From the NCBI RefSeq assembly GCF_954871325.1, contig NC_088776.1, positions 3,541,985 to 3,605,984 of the forward strand: a DNA stretch of 64,000 bases. Direction: 5' to 3'. Positions within the stretch are counted from its first letter, which is position 1. Each line of letters begins with the position of its first letter. Source of the DNA: Gordionus sp. m RMFG-2023 (taxonomy: Eukaryota > Nematomorpha > Gordioida > Chordodea > Parachordodidae). Shown here in pieces: positions 40,701 through 53,056 of the stretch. The notes under the pieces were generated by a model that worked only from the letters and a program-made list of their open reading frames with translations, searched no databases and was not told the DNA's origin. The translations under genes and the position numbers were made by a program.

Positions 40701-41179
40701 TTCCTTCTTTCTTTTTTTCCGTATAGGATAAGATCGAAAATTTCGAAAACGCTGAAAAAGAAGCGGAAAAAAAGGAAGAAATAGAGAATTGGGAAAAGAA
40801 GATGGGAATACTTAATTATTTGGGCCAAAGTGCGGTCGACTCTCAAAGTTAAAAATAAATAAATTTGCAGAAAGAAAATAAAAAAAGAAAGAAAGAATAG
40901 AATAGAATGAATAAAATAAGAATCTAGGCTTCGAATCAAACCCAAACTCGGAACTCTGAATCTATTTTTTAAACCTTTACTCGAATATTTCCCTATTTTT
41001 CGGATTCACTTATAACCAAACCGGGTTCAAAATATTGTTTTTTAAAACGAAGCCGAATTAATTGATTTTTTAACCCCTAAATTAAAACTCTGCTCTAGTG
41101 TTGTTAAAAAGCCCAATTTGGGTCTATTTAAAATATTAATATGCAAGCCTGGAGATTTTGCTAATAGATGGCTTTTTTT

Positions 41180-41278
<99 letters not shown>

Positions 41279-44200
41279 CTCTTTCTCTCTTTATTTATTT
41301 ATACATCTATCTGCCATACTTCCGAGGCTTACACATTAATTATTTTGGCTAAGATCTTAATCTCGCTTTTTAACAACACTACTCTGCTCTATTAAAATAA
41401 AACCCGAAAAGAGTTTCACGTTTCTATTAAGGACAGCGAAACAAAAATTGGTGGTCTTAGAAAGATGAGTATTAATTATTTGATGGAATAACTATAATAT
41501 TTTATATGCAAGCAAGAAAGAAAGGAAGCAATTCTTAAAGTTAACTAATTATGCTTAGGTCAGTCATATAATTTTATCTCTAATCTTTACTTTTCTTTAC
41601 CCAAAGTGAGAGACCACCTTTTACTTATGGATATAGAATAATCATCTCTAAATGAAATTATTTTTTAGAAATCTTTAAATTTCCTGAACACATATTTTCC
41701 CAGAAAAGGAATTGTCATAAATCATCGGATTAAAATTTTTTCTTTATTCGAAGGTTCACCTATTAGGCAAAATGATTGTTGTGCATTGAAATTATGATAC
41801 AATTAATCTATATATTGAAAAATAACTTATGAAAACAGAATGCGTTCCTTGGTATTTAAAGTCCAAACAAGATAAGGAGAAAAGTGCCAACAAGGATTTC
41901 TCGAGAGAAAAGTTTATATTCACTTTTATATTTTAAAATGAAAAGGATTTATATATTCCTTGAGCGAATATTATTTTGGCTAAAATCTTAATTGGACCCT
42001 TTTTAGAAAATTGACCCCAATTCGTTTTTAACAACGATACAAATAACTCGTTTGTAAGAGAATCCTACTCCTACGTCAACTGATCCAAATGGATTTTACA
42101 TTGCTCGTGTTGGAAGAGACATTTGCTCGGACTAGGTTGGATTCGAACCTTAACCCCGCTCGTTCATAGTTAGCGCAAATTCCCGGCAAATTATACAAAA
42201 TACACTGCATTTTTTTTAATGCTTCGCCCCTAATTCGAGTCAGCTGTGAATGCGCAGGGTGACCTAGATTTTTTTATCGGACAATAGAAAGATCCTGAAT
42301 CCACTTTTGTCTAATTCTTTTACCTTTTTTTTAAACAGTCCAATAAAAGAAATTCAAATCCCTACTTCTAAAAGTAAAATTTAGGATATGGTACAGATCT
42401 TAAAAATAAAGGATACTTGGATTGAAAAAGTGGAAACAAGTTGGAATCCCTCCCTCCTCCGATTCTTAATATTTTTTTAAAAAAACTGGATCTATTTCCG
42501 GTTTTTTAGATTTTAAAACGGTTAAAGAGGTCCAATATTTGGCTTTAGTTTTAGGTCTGATTTGATAGGGAAGGAGAAATATTTATATTACAGACCTATA
42601 TGACCCCCCCCCCCCCCTTCTAAAGCATATCAGGACTTGACATTTTTTTTTATGGATGTAATGTAACCAATTTACTTGTGTAAAGAGCTTGATCATAAAA
42701 ACCATCATAAAAAAAATCTTAAAGGGCTGTTTGGGCCACGCCATTCTCGAATTGGAATTGATATAAAATTTAAAAAATAAAAATGAAATGCTAGTCAAGA
42801 AATAGAGGATATATTTGCCGCTGCCAAGATGAAGAAGCTCGAAGAGGATCGGCAGAAAGAACTCAAACAAAAAACGCTGGATTACCTCAATAACAATTCT
42901 ACAATATCTACTGACAATAACGTAAATATTATATTATGTATTATGTTTTTAATCAAAGAAGTTATGATAATATACGGATAAGGCGATAGCTCAACGCGTT
43001 TTTTTCCCGAAATGCGCAGTAGGTTTCAATTCTGATAATCTTCTTCTTTAATGGCGATTTCCAGATTTACCCTGGTTGGCCAGTTTTCCCTCGATTTAAT
43101 CATTGGGAAATTTTGTAGCAAGGTTTTTACAATCGGATGCTCTTCCTGACATCAACCCCTTTAGGTGGTTTTTACACCCCGTCGAGGAAGCGGTGTCCTA
43201 TTCTAGACCCAGACCACAGGGAACCTTTTAGACTCCCATTAGTCGTCAGACGTTGCGCCACGATGAGTATCCATACACTCAGCTGTTTCGATTTTATTAT
43301 TTTCGCGTAATATAATTAGCAGATAAGCATGAGGTAATCCTCTCGTTTGAAACTCTGTCGTATAAACGTATGCCGAACATTTGCCAAATAAGTATTTTTT
43401 TTAATAATATCGTGTAATAATTCTAATAATTTTAAATGAAAAACTCTGGCTAATAAATCAGGTCTATCTGCAGAGTTCTGGCTTTTATAAAGATTTTTTT
43501 AAAATTTCCTTCCAATTGGGATTGCATGTAAATGCTATAAATAAATCCGCCTTACCAAACTCAGAAACGATTGCCATAGCGTCATTATATCGTTCATGCA
43601 TGTTTCTATCTGGCCCTTTGAAAGAAAAAGGCAAAACAACGGCTCTTCCTATAGGTAAATTAGTATTATCTTATACTTTTGAAATGCCCTGAATAATCCT
43701 CTACACCTAATTTTGATTGGTTTAATTTTATATAATTCAAATTATTAGCTTCGACTTGGAGATTGTTAAATGGCCCATTAAATTTCATATCAGTATGCCA
43801 ACAATGATCGCCATAAGGAAATAGTAAAGGATACACCCATAGGATCTTTAGATAACTAAAATTTGAGTAATCATTTCGTGGATAAACTTTAACACCACGT
43901 TGAAAAGGTGGTTTCTCCATCATTGTTATTAAAAATCATTGCTACTTCATCAATAGTAGGAATATTAAATCTTCTTCGATCATTGGTGCGATCACGGCGA
44001 AGAATCATATTTACCTTTGATATTGAACGGGTTTCTAAAGACCTTCTTAACCTCATCTATTGTTTTAAAGCTAATAGCATACGGATTTGACGAATTAAAA
44101 TATCAAGTTTTCTTAATAAATGAATGTCACAGGCTGAATTTTCTTTTAAAAGTGAACGATTATCCCTGAGATGTTTCAAGAACATATAATTGTGCATATT

Positions 44201-47200
44201 TTGGGGAAACGCCATTAGGAGGATATAAATGCGAAGTTTGATGGTAAATTTTATCATGAATCCATCATGGATGACATATGATATGAAATTTAATTAGCCA
44301 TTTAACAAGGGAACAAGATCAAATATAACTAAGTTACAATTTAAAATACCAAGTTCGTGCTGATATTTTAAATCATATTCTTTATGCTGGGCGATTATTT
44401 CATCAATATGTTGTTGATTCCTATCTCCTAGTCGAAGCTAATAATTTGAATTATATAAAATGAAACCAATCAAAATTACGTGTAGAGGATTATTCAGGGC
44501 CTATGGATCATATTTCTGCCTTCTTTTTTTTAGGAGTCTCATAGAAACATGCGTGAACGATATCACGACGTTATGACAATCGTTTCTAGGTTAGGTAAAC
44601 CGGATTTATTTAAAACATTTACAGGCAATCCCAATTGGAGGGAAATTAAAGAAAGTCTTTATAAAGGCCAGAATCCTTCAGATAGGCCTGATTTATTAGC
44701 CAGAGTTTTTCATTTAAAATTATCTGAATTATTACACGATATCATTTAAAAAAAATCTTTTATACCATAGAGTTTCAAATGAGAGGATTACTTCATGCTC
44801 ATCTGCTCATTATATTACGCGAAAATAATAAAATCGAAACAGCTGAGTGTATGGATAATTAATTATGCTCGAGCTAAAATCCCAGATAAAAATGTCGAAC
44901 CCCGATTATATAATATTGTTGTAACTCGCTTTGTGATACATGGACCCTGTGGTATTTTGAATCCTCACTCACCATGCATGGAAAATGGTTCACGTACAAA
45001 AAAACTTCCGAAAGATTTTCACTCAACACGATGCGAATGGATATCCATTTTGTCAACTTAGAGATAAGTAAGGAGATAAGCCCTTTCGATAATCGATACG
45101 TCATCCCTTATAACAATTATCTAAGTTCAAATGCACACATAAATGTTGAAATAGGTACATCAATAAAATCCGTCACCCGCCCAATGTAGACCATAGCGGA
45201 ATAGCGCGCTATTTAGCTATTCTCTCCTTAAAGGAGAGCGTTAGCTTTCGGTATTGAGAAAAAGCGGCGCGTTGATTGAATCACTCTGGAGATTACAAGG
45301 AAACATAAGATTATAAAAAAAACGATTATTCTAATATATTTTTATTTTACCTTTTGGTTAATATGGAAACTTAAGAAATTATTTATCTAATCGAAGGATA
45401 GAACACTATAATACTCAACCGGCGATTTAAAATGCAAATGCAATTCTTTCATTATTTAGGTGAATATATTGAATATGTCATAATATAACGAAGGAGGAAC
45501 GTAGTGCCATTTTTTTTTCGTAAAAATAAAAATAGTTAAATGTAAAACTATGATTAAAGGATAGAAAAAAAAGAATGGAAGAAGATATTCAAGAAAGTAA
45601 TAAGAAGATAATCTAGAGAAGAGAAGAAGGTAATATGGGAGGGGGGCATGAGAGCTTATTCGGCCTTTTATCATAAGAAGAGCGAATATTTGTGTTGATC
45701 GGTCTTTTTGGGGATCCGTTTCAGCTTTGAGGGGATCTAGTGATGGGTTAGAATGTTGTAAGATGGGGGTGGAAAGAATTATATTTACTTATTTTCTGAG
45801 ATTCAGCAAGCGAGAACATCGATGCTACTGTTGGATGGAGCATTTAGAATAATGCAAATAAAGCCCCAAACCATAAGCTGCCCCCCCCTCTTAACTAAGG
45901 TATTGAGGGCTCGTCAGTTCTAAATAGGCTCTTGGTTCAATAGAGGTGATACTCGCCAATTTAACGCCTCGCAAAATAAGGTCTTGGTATCATGGGAAAC
46001 GGTCGGCGAAATCGGCAGTGGAAGCAAAGTCTGGACCCTGTCAACATTGACTTCACAATGTTTGCATTTTTACCTTTTTGAGTTAGGTCCATAGTTGAAT
46101 CCTTTGTTTTTTAATAATTTTTTTTATAATTTTTTTTTTATTAGGCAGGAATCCTAATTAATGAAATCCTTGACACAACACCGAAAAAATCACACAAACA
46201 TAAAAAAGGACACAAGCGGAAATCGACGAAAGAATTGATGAAAAAATCTTCAAGGAAGCATCGAGATTCGCGCAGTATATCTGAATCTAGTAGTTCCGAC
46301 CAATCATGCACAAGTTTGCGAAAGGTATTTGATACAAACCTACATATTTAAAAAAACTAATATTGCAACATGAGAATTAAAAGGGGAAGGAAGGAAAAAA
46401 ACTAAGGAAAGTAATTTATTTAACAATCTTAATCCAAATTTCCTCATGGATATTCAGTATCACGTCAGGGGTTTGTGGAATATCTTTTTAGGGACCTCCT
46501 TTTTAGTTACCATTCACAAGCGGTCCACACGGCAATGTTAACCGTTAAAGAATAGGATTTTAAAGCGGTAAATTGTGCCAACCTTAAAAAAATATCCCAA
46601 ATATTGCTTATTATGAAAGTTTAATTAAAACTTGTGATTATATTTAAATAATTAAAATTTGCATTTCTGTTATCAGATTATGAGTTTTTTTATTTACAAA
46701 TCATGGAAATTTTTGTAATTTTTAGCGTAAGGAATTAGAGATATGCACCCGACCTAGACCGTTTAGGCCCGTTAAGAATTTTCGCGCAAGTGGCCCAGGC
46801 TTTATAATTTTTTTAAAAAAATTTTCTGGCTGAACTTTGCTCATCTCCTCTATTTAAAGAGTATCACATTAGGATACCTAACCATTAAGGAGGAAAATAA
46901 TCCGGTCTAATTTTCCATATCATTATATTAGTTACCTTATCGTTACAAAGTAATTTTTTTTTTATAAATTCAAATAAAATAAGAAATCACAAATTTATAA
47001 TCGGAGACATTATAAAGCTACTTTTCAATTTTTTTCCCACCATTAAACGATATCCCGCGAAATTTTTCTAATAATAAAAAAGGTATTCCACTAAATGCTC
47101 TGGCTATACCGGATCACACTTAATTCTTCTAAAAATATACAATTTTTTTTTGAAACCTGCTACCTAATATTTGAGCGGACTTTTCAATGTTATTATCATG

Positions 47201-49540
47201 ATAAATTGTATTTATGGACTAGGCCAGGCAAATCTTTGGGTTGGACCAGGTAAGTTGTGCAAAATATTTATACTGGCTGGGTCAAAATTTTGGAAAGGTT
47301 GTTTTATAGTTAATTATTAAGCAAATTTATGTAGTTTTCATTCATAAATAATTATCACGGGTAGGGTTTGATGTACAAAAATACGGGCCAGGCCGGTATA
47401 ATCAGAGATTGGAACCAGAATCTTGAACTCTCGGAACGGAACAAGAACCCGGGGAAAATTGTCAATTTTTTTTATCAGAACCGGAAATAAAACCCATAAT
47501 CTTTTTTGAAAGTAGAACCAGAACGCCCATTTTTAAAATTTTAGGAAATTACTGCCTTTATAAAAATGTATATTCAAAACCGGAAGGAAGCAAACAATTA
47601 CTTCCGGTTCTATACTAAATCAAATAATATATTTTTTTTTACACGAAAGAAAAACAAATCAGACGAAACATCTTCTTTAGATATGGACAAGCTCAGACGC
47701 GAAAGACTTAAACGGGAAATGGATGAGCGTCTTAAGGCCGAAAATTATATCAAGGCTCACACCATGACTAAAATGTCTGGGTCGAATCGTGATCGTGTTG
47801 AACTTCAAGCTGGTTATTTATTTTTTTATAAATATATTTATTTTTAGAAAAGATGGCTGTGTAATAAATAGGGTAAAGTCGTACCACAGCGGTAATCTCA
47901 TAGCAATAGGACGCATATGTATATATAATGTACTTAAAATTATTCGGTATAGTTTTAATCATTTTGTAAATTTTGGGTAATGGCTAAATCTTCAGGCCCC
48001 TGACGGAAAAAATACGTTAACATTGAGGCGTCTTAATATAATCAGTTTCTTCCAAATTTGAGGCGCTACCTTTTTAAGAAAAGCCCAGATGCAAAAGTGC
48101 TAGTTTTCAGCTAAATTTGCGTAAACGGCTAAAAATATAGTAATTACCCAACTATAGTAATGACTACCAAACGCTCAATTTCCCAAACATTAGATCGCTC
48201 TGATTTTTCCGGCCCGGCCTGGTGGGAATTTATTTTTTTCCTGGCCCAACCTACTTTCAATTTTTTTTACTAAGGTGGCCCAGCCCATTTTCATTTTGAA
48301 TACAAGATCTAAATACACGTTGTTGAACACCAAAATAAACAACTATCTATAATATTGGGGAGGGGTCTATAATTTATAAGATTAACAGAATTACGAAAAA
48401 AAATTGCCCAGCCCGTTAATAATTTTTGCCCTGCTCAAATAAATAATTGTCAGACGTTACCCGAGCATGGTATCGTGCCGGGCTTTTTAGATCTCTAGCT
48501 TTAACTATGGCCTTGCACTTATAGAGGCACGATTCTCGGAATCGGATAGTCATCCGATTATAGAGAAATATTGAATTATTGAAACGAATTATACGAGATG
48601 GGGGGTTTTTTTCTAGCCCTTTTCCCCAATAAAAATTTATTTTACCGGTGTTGAGCCGATTTTTAAAAACGGCTAACTCACTATTTCACCCAGAAAAATG
48701 TTACGTAAGCCCGAAGATTTTGTTCATAGAAGGTACGAAGGTTCAAGACATATATTATCCAAATCTCGAGGTTTAGGCGATTTTTTTTCTGGCTAAAATA
48801 TTGAGTTCGCCGTTTTTAAATAATCGCCTCGAAAACGAGCCGCTTAACAACGCTAAAATACGGATACCTCATTTTTTTTTCGTTGTCCTGATCCATCATT
48901 TTAGTAAATTAATAATTATTTTTTTCTATTTTTGTTTGTTTGTTTATTAAAAGAAACGTTTCAATTCGTTGTTATTTTACTGACTAATTGCTTTTTGGAG
49001 GAATCAGAATAAATAATAATGTGTGGAGGAGAAAAATATAAACGATTATCTAGTTGTTTTAAAAATAAAAATTGAGGTTACCTAAATATGTGGTGATGTT
49101 TAATCACCTAACTTTGATGAACCAACTCCAATATGGCGTCGTCAAGATTATCCCCTAAAAAAGTTGACTTAAACGTCTAAGTTTAGCCTCAACTTAATGA
49201 TAGAGACTATTTTTGGATTAAAAAGTTTTAGAGCTGGCCAAAGTTAGGTGGTTTTACAACACTTTAAATATGTTTTTAAATAAATTTAAGTTTATTCGTT
49301 TTACGAATATAAAAATGTTTTTTAAAAGAAACATTTTCTCAACAATTTAAACATAAGATATCTAGGATACTAAATAAAATGACACCCACGAATCATATAA
49401 TATTATAATGTGTATTGTTTTTTAAAATTATAGAAACTGTTTTAGCGATATCAAACGATCGGCGTGCAAACGAGGATACCTACTATAATTCCCAATTTAA
49501 TCCCGATTTAATATCAAATAGACGCAAGAAATATAAATAA
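37739..49540 (+). CDS. LENG1: LENG1-like protein (leukocyte receptor cluster member 1 homologue)
   Basis: A conserved basic coiled-coil nuclear protein with no well-defined biochemical role. Eight exons keep phase: 37739-37761, 37815-37914, 37963-38091, 40727-40847, 42800-42921, 46145-46324, 47650-47812 and 49434-49540 (TAA), predicting about 314 aa (human LENG1 is about 264). The start is MNLLSTK, spliced across a 53-nt intron to [20 protein letters not shown], as in the family N-terminus (MNILPKKSWHVRNKDN). Other anchors are [15 protein letters not shown] in exon 4, [20 protein letters not shown] in exon 7 and [12 protein letters not shown] at the C-terminus, matching YNSQFNPQL. Exon 6 is a Lys/His/Ser-rich basic stretch. 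Exon 5 is the least certain: acceptors at 42799 and 42805 both keep frame. Introns 3 to 7 are 1.6-3.2 kb; intron 5 holds a Helitron remnant and a SINE-like repeat. Confidence 0.92.
40360..40475. repeat. GC-richer repeat-like island in LENG1 intron 3
   Basis: CGGTGTGATTAGAGCCGACA and AGCGGCTCAATCACCAGCGG plus GGTGTCGG form imperfect repeats in both orientations. The stretch is non-coding and stands out from the AT-rich surroundings, so it is probably a decayed MITE. Confidence 0.35.
41096..41381. mobile_element. Family R MITE with a (TTTC)n array inside, complete
   Basis: The ends TAGTGTTGTTAAAAAGCCC and CGCTTTTTAACAACACTA are flanked by perfect 8-bp duplications CTCTGCTC (41088-41095 and 41382-41389). 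The landmark GGAGATTTTGCTAATAGATGG is followed by a (CTTT)n run at about 41180-41290, then CATCTATCTGCCATACTTCC. Microsatellite expansion at the same internal position is also seen in the copy at 53057. Confidence 0.85.
41180..41290. repeat. (CTTT)n microsatellite
   Basis: More than 25 near-perfect CTTT units lie inside the family R element. It gives rise to spurious FFLSFFLS reading frames in all three forward frames. Confidence 0.95.
43040..43266. repeat. SINE/LINE-tail-like repeat, copy 1
   Basis: It contains TTTTTACAATCGGATGCTCT, TCCTGACATCAACCCCTTTA, TTTTTACACCCCGTCGAGGA and CTAGACCCAGACCACAGGG. The same order occurs on the other strand at 51529-51660, and a fragment (ACCCAGGGGACCTTTGAGAC) at 54200. 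The 'GGATGCCCTTCCTGAC.CAACCC' core resembles a tail shared by several animal SINE/LINE families. It directly abuts the left arm of the Helitron palindrome. Confidence 0.55.
43267..44260 (-). pseudogene. Helitron Rep/helicase N-terminal region (- strand piece)
   Basis: Read leftwards: [54 protein letters not shown] with [20 protein letters not shown] and [13 protein letters not shown] (the 'YPLLFPYGe.GW' motif of Helitron_like_N). In the palindrome arm, [20 protein letters not shown] then [12 protein letters not shown] matches 'dlFiTfTcNP.W.ei'. Frame changes and stops make it inactive. Confidence 0.75.
44530..45186 (+). pseudogene. Helitron Rep/helicase N-terminal region (+ strand piece)
   Basis: 44549-44746 is open with [33 protein letters not shown] and [20 protein letters not shown]. 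Decayed blocks follow: [13 protein letters not shown] (RGLPHaHiL), IHGPCG-like [36 protein letters not shown] and VE. These are successive Helitron_like_N landmarks ahead of the Rep catalytic region. TFTGNP has G where the family has C. Stops at about 44747 and later break it. Confidence 0.75.
46735..46858. repeat. Family G repeat copy
   Basis: TAGAGATATGCACCCGACC at the left and GAACTTTGCTCATCTCCTCTA at the right, with AGGCCCGTTAAGAATTTTCG inside; the same phrase occurs at 29470-29500. It lies in LENG1 intron 6. Confidence 0.5.
48190..48500. repeat. Family G repeat copy
   Basis: AGATCGCTCTGATTTTTCCG and GGCCCGGCCTGGTGGG at the left, CATGGTATCGTGCCGGGC and TTTTTAGATCTCTA at the right. It matches the element at 196-627 in length class and end sequence. 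It lies in LENG1 intron 7. Confidence 0.5.
48646..48855. mobile_element. Family R MITE copy
   Basis: GGTGTTGAGCCGATTTTTAA, ACGGCTAACTCACTATTTC and CCCGAAGATTTTGTTCATAG at the left, then TCGAGGTTTAGGCGATTTTT, AATATTGAGTTCGCCGTTT and CTTAACAACGCTA at the right. The left terminus is worn; the body is among the best-preserved family R copies. Confidence 0.65.
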
Positions 49541-51528
49541 TTGATATAATATTGAATATATTTTTGTATTTAATTATTTATTTATTATAATAATGTATAT
49601 ATATATATAATAAAATTGGTTACTCCTGATGTCCATATTCCGCATAAACTGAGATTGTCTCATATACATTCTAAATATCGTTTTGTTTTAATACCCATGG
49701 ATGAGCGTCTGCAACCTATCTTTAAAAAAAAATCATTCTATAAGCCTCAAGCTAGATCTACCTTAATAAATCGGTAGGCTCGCTAGAGTTAAAAGTTAAT
49801 AAATACCTTAGAAAATTGTTATGGCTGCAGAGTTACCAGTTTGCAGATTCGGTATAGCAAAGCTAGGGTTACCTTAGAACCTTGCTATTGTAGGAAATCT
49901 GCAGCATAGCGCTACAAGCTAAAACTGCCTTAGAAAATATATGATTTCTCTATTGCTACAAGCTAGGGGCTACCATAGAAAATCTGGAGCTCGGGTATAG
50001 CTACAATTTTTTATTTGCATTAAGTTACTATATCTTAGCTACAAGTTATATAAATTAGATACCCATAAGGAAACAATTTTTTCATCCCGAACCGAAAAAT
50101 ATATTTTTTTTTGACCAAACTCGATCCGCAAAACTTAAAAAGAAAATTTACCCCGATATTTGATTTTCCAGCATGATGCATAGAGATAATATGAAAGGAA
50201 CGAATTTGTAAAATAATGTACCACAAGTTATTTCAGAGCCCTGCATCCTCCTTTCTGTTATGAGTCCAACAATCTGCTATTATTCAGGTGTAAGAGACAT
50301 TTTATAGATCTTATATTGGTAAGTTTATAGTTTATAAGCAATAATTACCATTGGTTATCTTTTATTTATCTGTCATATGATTGGTTTGATCAACATTCTT
50401 TGAAACAAAATAAAAATGGGATGCACAGGATAAAATTTAAATAAAGAGCAGGATAAGGGTAAAATATCTTGATGAATTATAGAGATGCCTTGCAGATTTT
50501 CAGATACCTATTCCAATTGTTTCATACTTTGAATTATAATAATTTTTAACAGATGATTCTTTCTCAATGGTCGCTTATATCCATTACTTATAGGCTTTTT
50601 TCTTAATTGCATATAACGGAGCATATAATTAGATTCCTGACTCTTTATTCAAAATATTTATTTTTCAAATTTAACATATAAAAATTATAACAAAATATGT
50701 ATTCTATATTTTTATATCTCACTATTAAAAAAATTATTAAAATTTAAAAAATTCATTTAAAAAAAATAAATTAATAAAATTCAACCAACCAATGGTGCTC
50801 GCAAACATAATCTTACCCTAATATTATAAGAAGAACTTTCATTTCTTAAATATTAGCCGGTATTCTTGCCATCATTTGCCGATAATGTATCTTGATACCT
50901 TGAAGATATGTTTTTATAGAATTGATAACTGAGAGATTGTCTACCAAGTAAATCAGCTGAACTGTATGTATCAATTATAAGATAGATCAGGACTGTATCA
51001 GCCAATTTTTGAGATATAATATCTGGTACTAATATTGTAGCATAGATAGTACACCAAATTTTTTTAGATACTTTTCATTCTTCTAGAATATTACAATTCG
51101 CTTAAAATGCAAAAAAATAATATTTGTTTTTGGCCATCTATGTCCTAAATATTTTAAATTGCTGCATCCTTATATTTATCTCGTACTTATATACTTTAAA
51201 TTAGTAGAGTAAATAGATAATAAAAGTTTTATGCATTATATTATTATATCCGTAAAAAAAAATATTAAGTTAAATTTGGAGTAGTAGTAAATTATTAACA
51301 AATTCCCCAGAGAATTAGATTGGCAATTCTGTATGGCATCTATGATATATCCCATTATATCTTTGTATGAATGAGTTTTATAGATAGAGATTAGAATGAT
51401 TTGGGTTAAGCGATTTCTTATCCGCGATATCTAAGCTCATTCTTTTCTATATATTCATCGAGAACAACTAAATTATAAATAGAATAGGGTTTCTCCCAAA
51501 ATCTTACATTAAGTCTTATCGTATAGGG

Positions 51529-51660
51529 GTAGTGGCAACGTCTTTTGGTCGCCAATGGAGGTTTAGTCTGGGTTCAGAATAAGATCACCGTCCCTTAGCA
51601 GGGTAAAAAAACATCTAAGAGGGTTGATGTCAGGAAGGGCACGATTGTAAAAAAAAACAC
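51529..51660. repeat. SINE/LINE-tail-like repeat, copy 2 (inverted)
   Basis: Read on the - strand it gives TTTTTACAATCGTGCCCTTC, CTGACATCAACCCTCTTAG and AGACGTTGCCACTA, following copy 1 at 43040-43266 in order and spacing. Confidence 0.55.
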
Positions 51661-51710
51661 TGCTCCAAAAATCCCTAATGATTACAACTAAGCATGTGTG
51701 AGAAATATTT

Positions 51711-51937
51711 AGACCATATGGCTATAGAATTCCGTAAGATAATTTATATATAAAGGCAATAGTAAATTATATCCAAAAATTATAAATAAGAATAATCATG
51801 TTAGTTATAACAAACAAATTTACTAGACCATATGGCTATAGAATTCCGTAAAATAATTTATATATAAAGGCAATAGTAAATTATATCCAACAATTATAAA
51901 TAAGAATAATCATGTTAGTTATAACAAACAAATTTAC
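51711..51937. repeat. 114-bp tandem duplication
   Basis: AGACCATATGGCTATAGAAT starts both copies, at 51711 and 51825. The copies run head to tail and differ at only about three positions. No coding potential was seen. Confidence 0.9.
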
Positions 51938-53056
51938 GTATAAATCAAAAAAATATATCATAATGAAGAATTACAAAGTTGTAAAATTATACTAAAATTG
52001 GCTAAAAAAATTGAAAGAGAAAAACTGACATTTAGTTTTAATTTGAATGTCATAAAATTGTGGTTGCGCTTAAACTGTAATTTAATTTTACCGCGTTTTT
52101 ATTTACTGAATAATGATAATATTTTTTTCTCGCAAAAAGAAAATATATAATATAAATGAAAATAAATAACATTGTAGGGTTAATTATATTTTCGAAAATA
52201 TTTTGTAAAATTGCAAAAATTACGTTATAAAATAATTTTTAACAATTTAAACCCCATCTTGGTAGATAGGTCCTCGGCACCTTTGTTCATCCTTTATACC
52301 TAAAGCGTCTTAGTTTATCATTATAATCATCTTCTCCATTCCATGGGTCTAAATTGAATTTGTCGAAATATTATAAATAATATATATATGTTAGCATTAG
52401 CATCAATGTTAATTTATTTTTTTTCCAACTTTAAAATCATTTATTTTTCCTTATTTCATAACTCACGAACGGTTCATTCTGCTGATGTCCGGATAGAAGT
52501 GCAAAAGACTCTAAATAAAGGCATAAATTTTGTCAATTGCACCTCAAGTCATTCTGCCAACTTCACGGACCTATTTTGCGGGCGTATTTAAAAAATTTTA
52601 AAAATTCATTTTTACCGGGAAATGTGAACAAATATTTTTTTTTGATTAAATTTATTATATTATAATATTTAATAGTGTTTTACTATCTAAACCACTTAAA
52701 ATTTTAAAATTTTTTTTTAAAAAAAAATATCCAAGGAGGTGCCGATATATTTTTGAAATTGTATATTATAAAAGAGAGAAAAGATAAGCAATTACAGCAC
52801 TATTTGATAGAGACCTCATTATTTATTATCATCTTCATGTATGAAAGTTGATTATAAGAACATTTAGGGTAGAGATGACAAGAATGGAATAATTGTCAAT
52901 AGGAATCACCCCCCCCCCCCAAGGAATGAGGTGTAGAGAAAGAAAACATACGTATACTATCTTAAAAAAATATTCTGGAAGGTATCCCGCAAAGAATTAT
53001 TCCAAAATAAGTGTCGCATATGTAACAAATAGTAAAGCGTTAAATTTGGGACGGAT

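Larger units (their letters stand above)
43267..45186. mobile_element. Helitron remnant rearranged as an inverted duplication
   Basis: Two head-to-head pieces of a Helitron Rep/helicase N-terminal region: a - strand piece (44260 down to 43267) and a + strand piece (44530 up to 45186). The part after the N-terminus is present on both sides as inverted arms (about 43267-43615 and 44540-44855), roughly 340 bp each, with substitutions and small indels. Helicase domains and 3' termini were not found. A 17-bp palindrome, CTCTCCTTAAAGGAGAG, lies just beyond at 45222-45238. Confidence 0.75.

Noticed and set aside
41118-41395. Leu/Phe/Ser-rich frames
   Set aside because: They are translations of the (CTTT)n microsatellite.
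42120-42190. GGTTCGAATCC-like T-arm on the - strand, possible tRNA
   Set aside because: No matching acceptor stem or D-arm could be placed upstream.
52388-52591. 67-codon frame with TVHSADVRIEVQK
   Set aside because: It has no recognisable domain and no consistent splice partners, so it is left uncalled.
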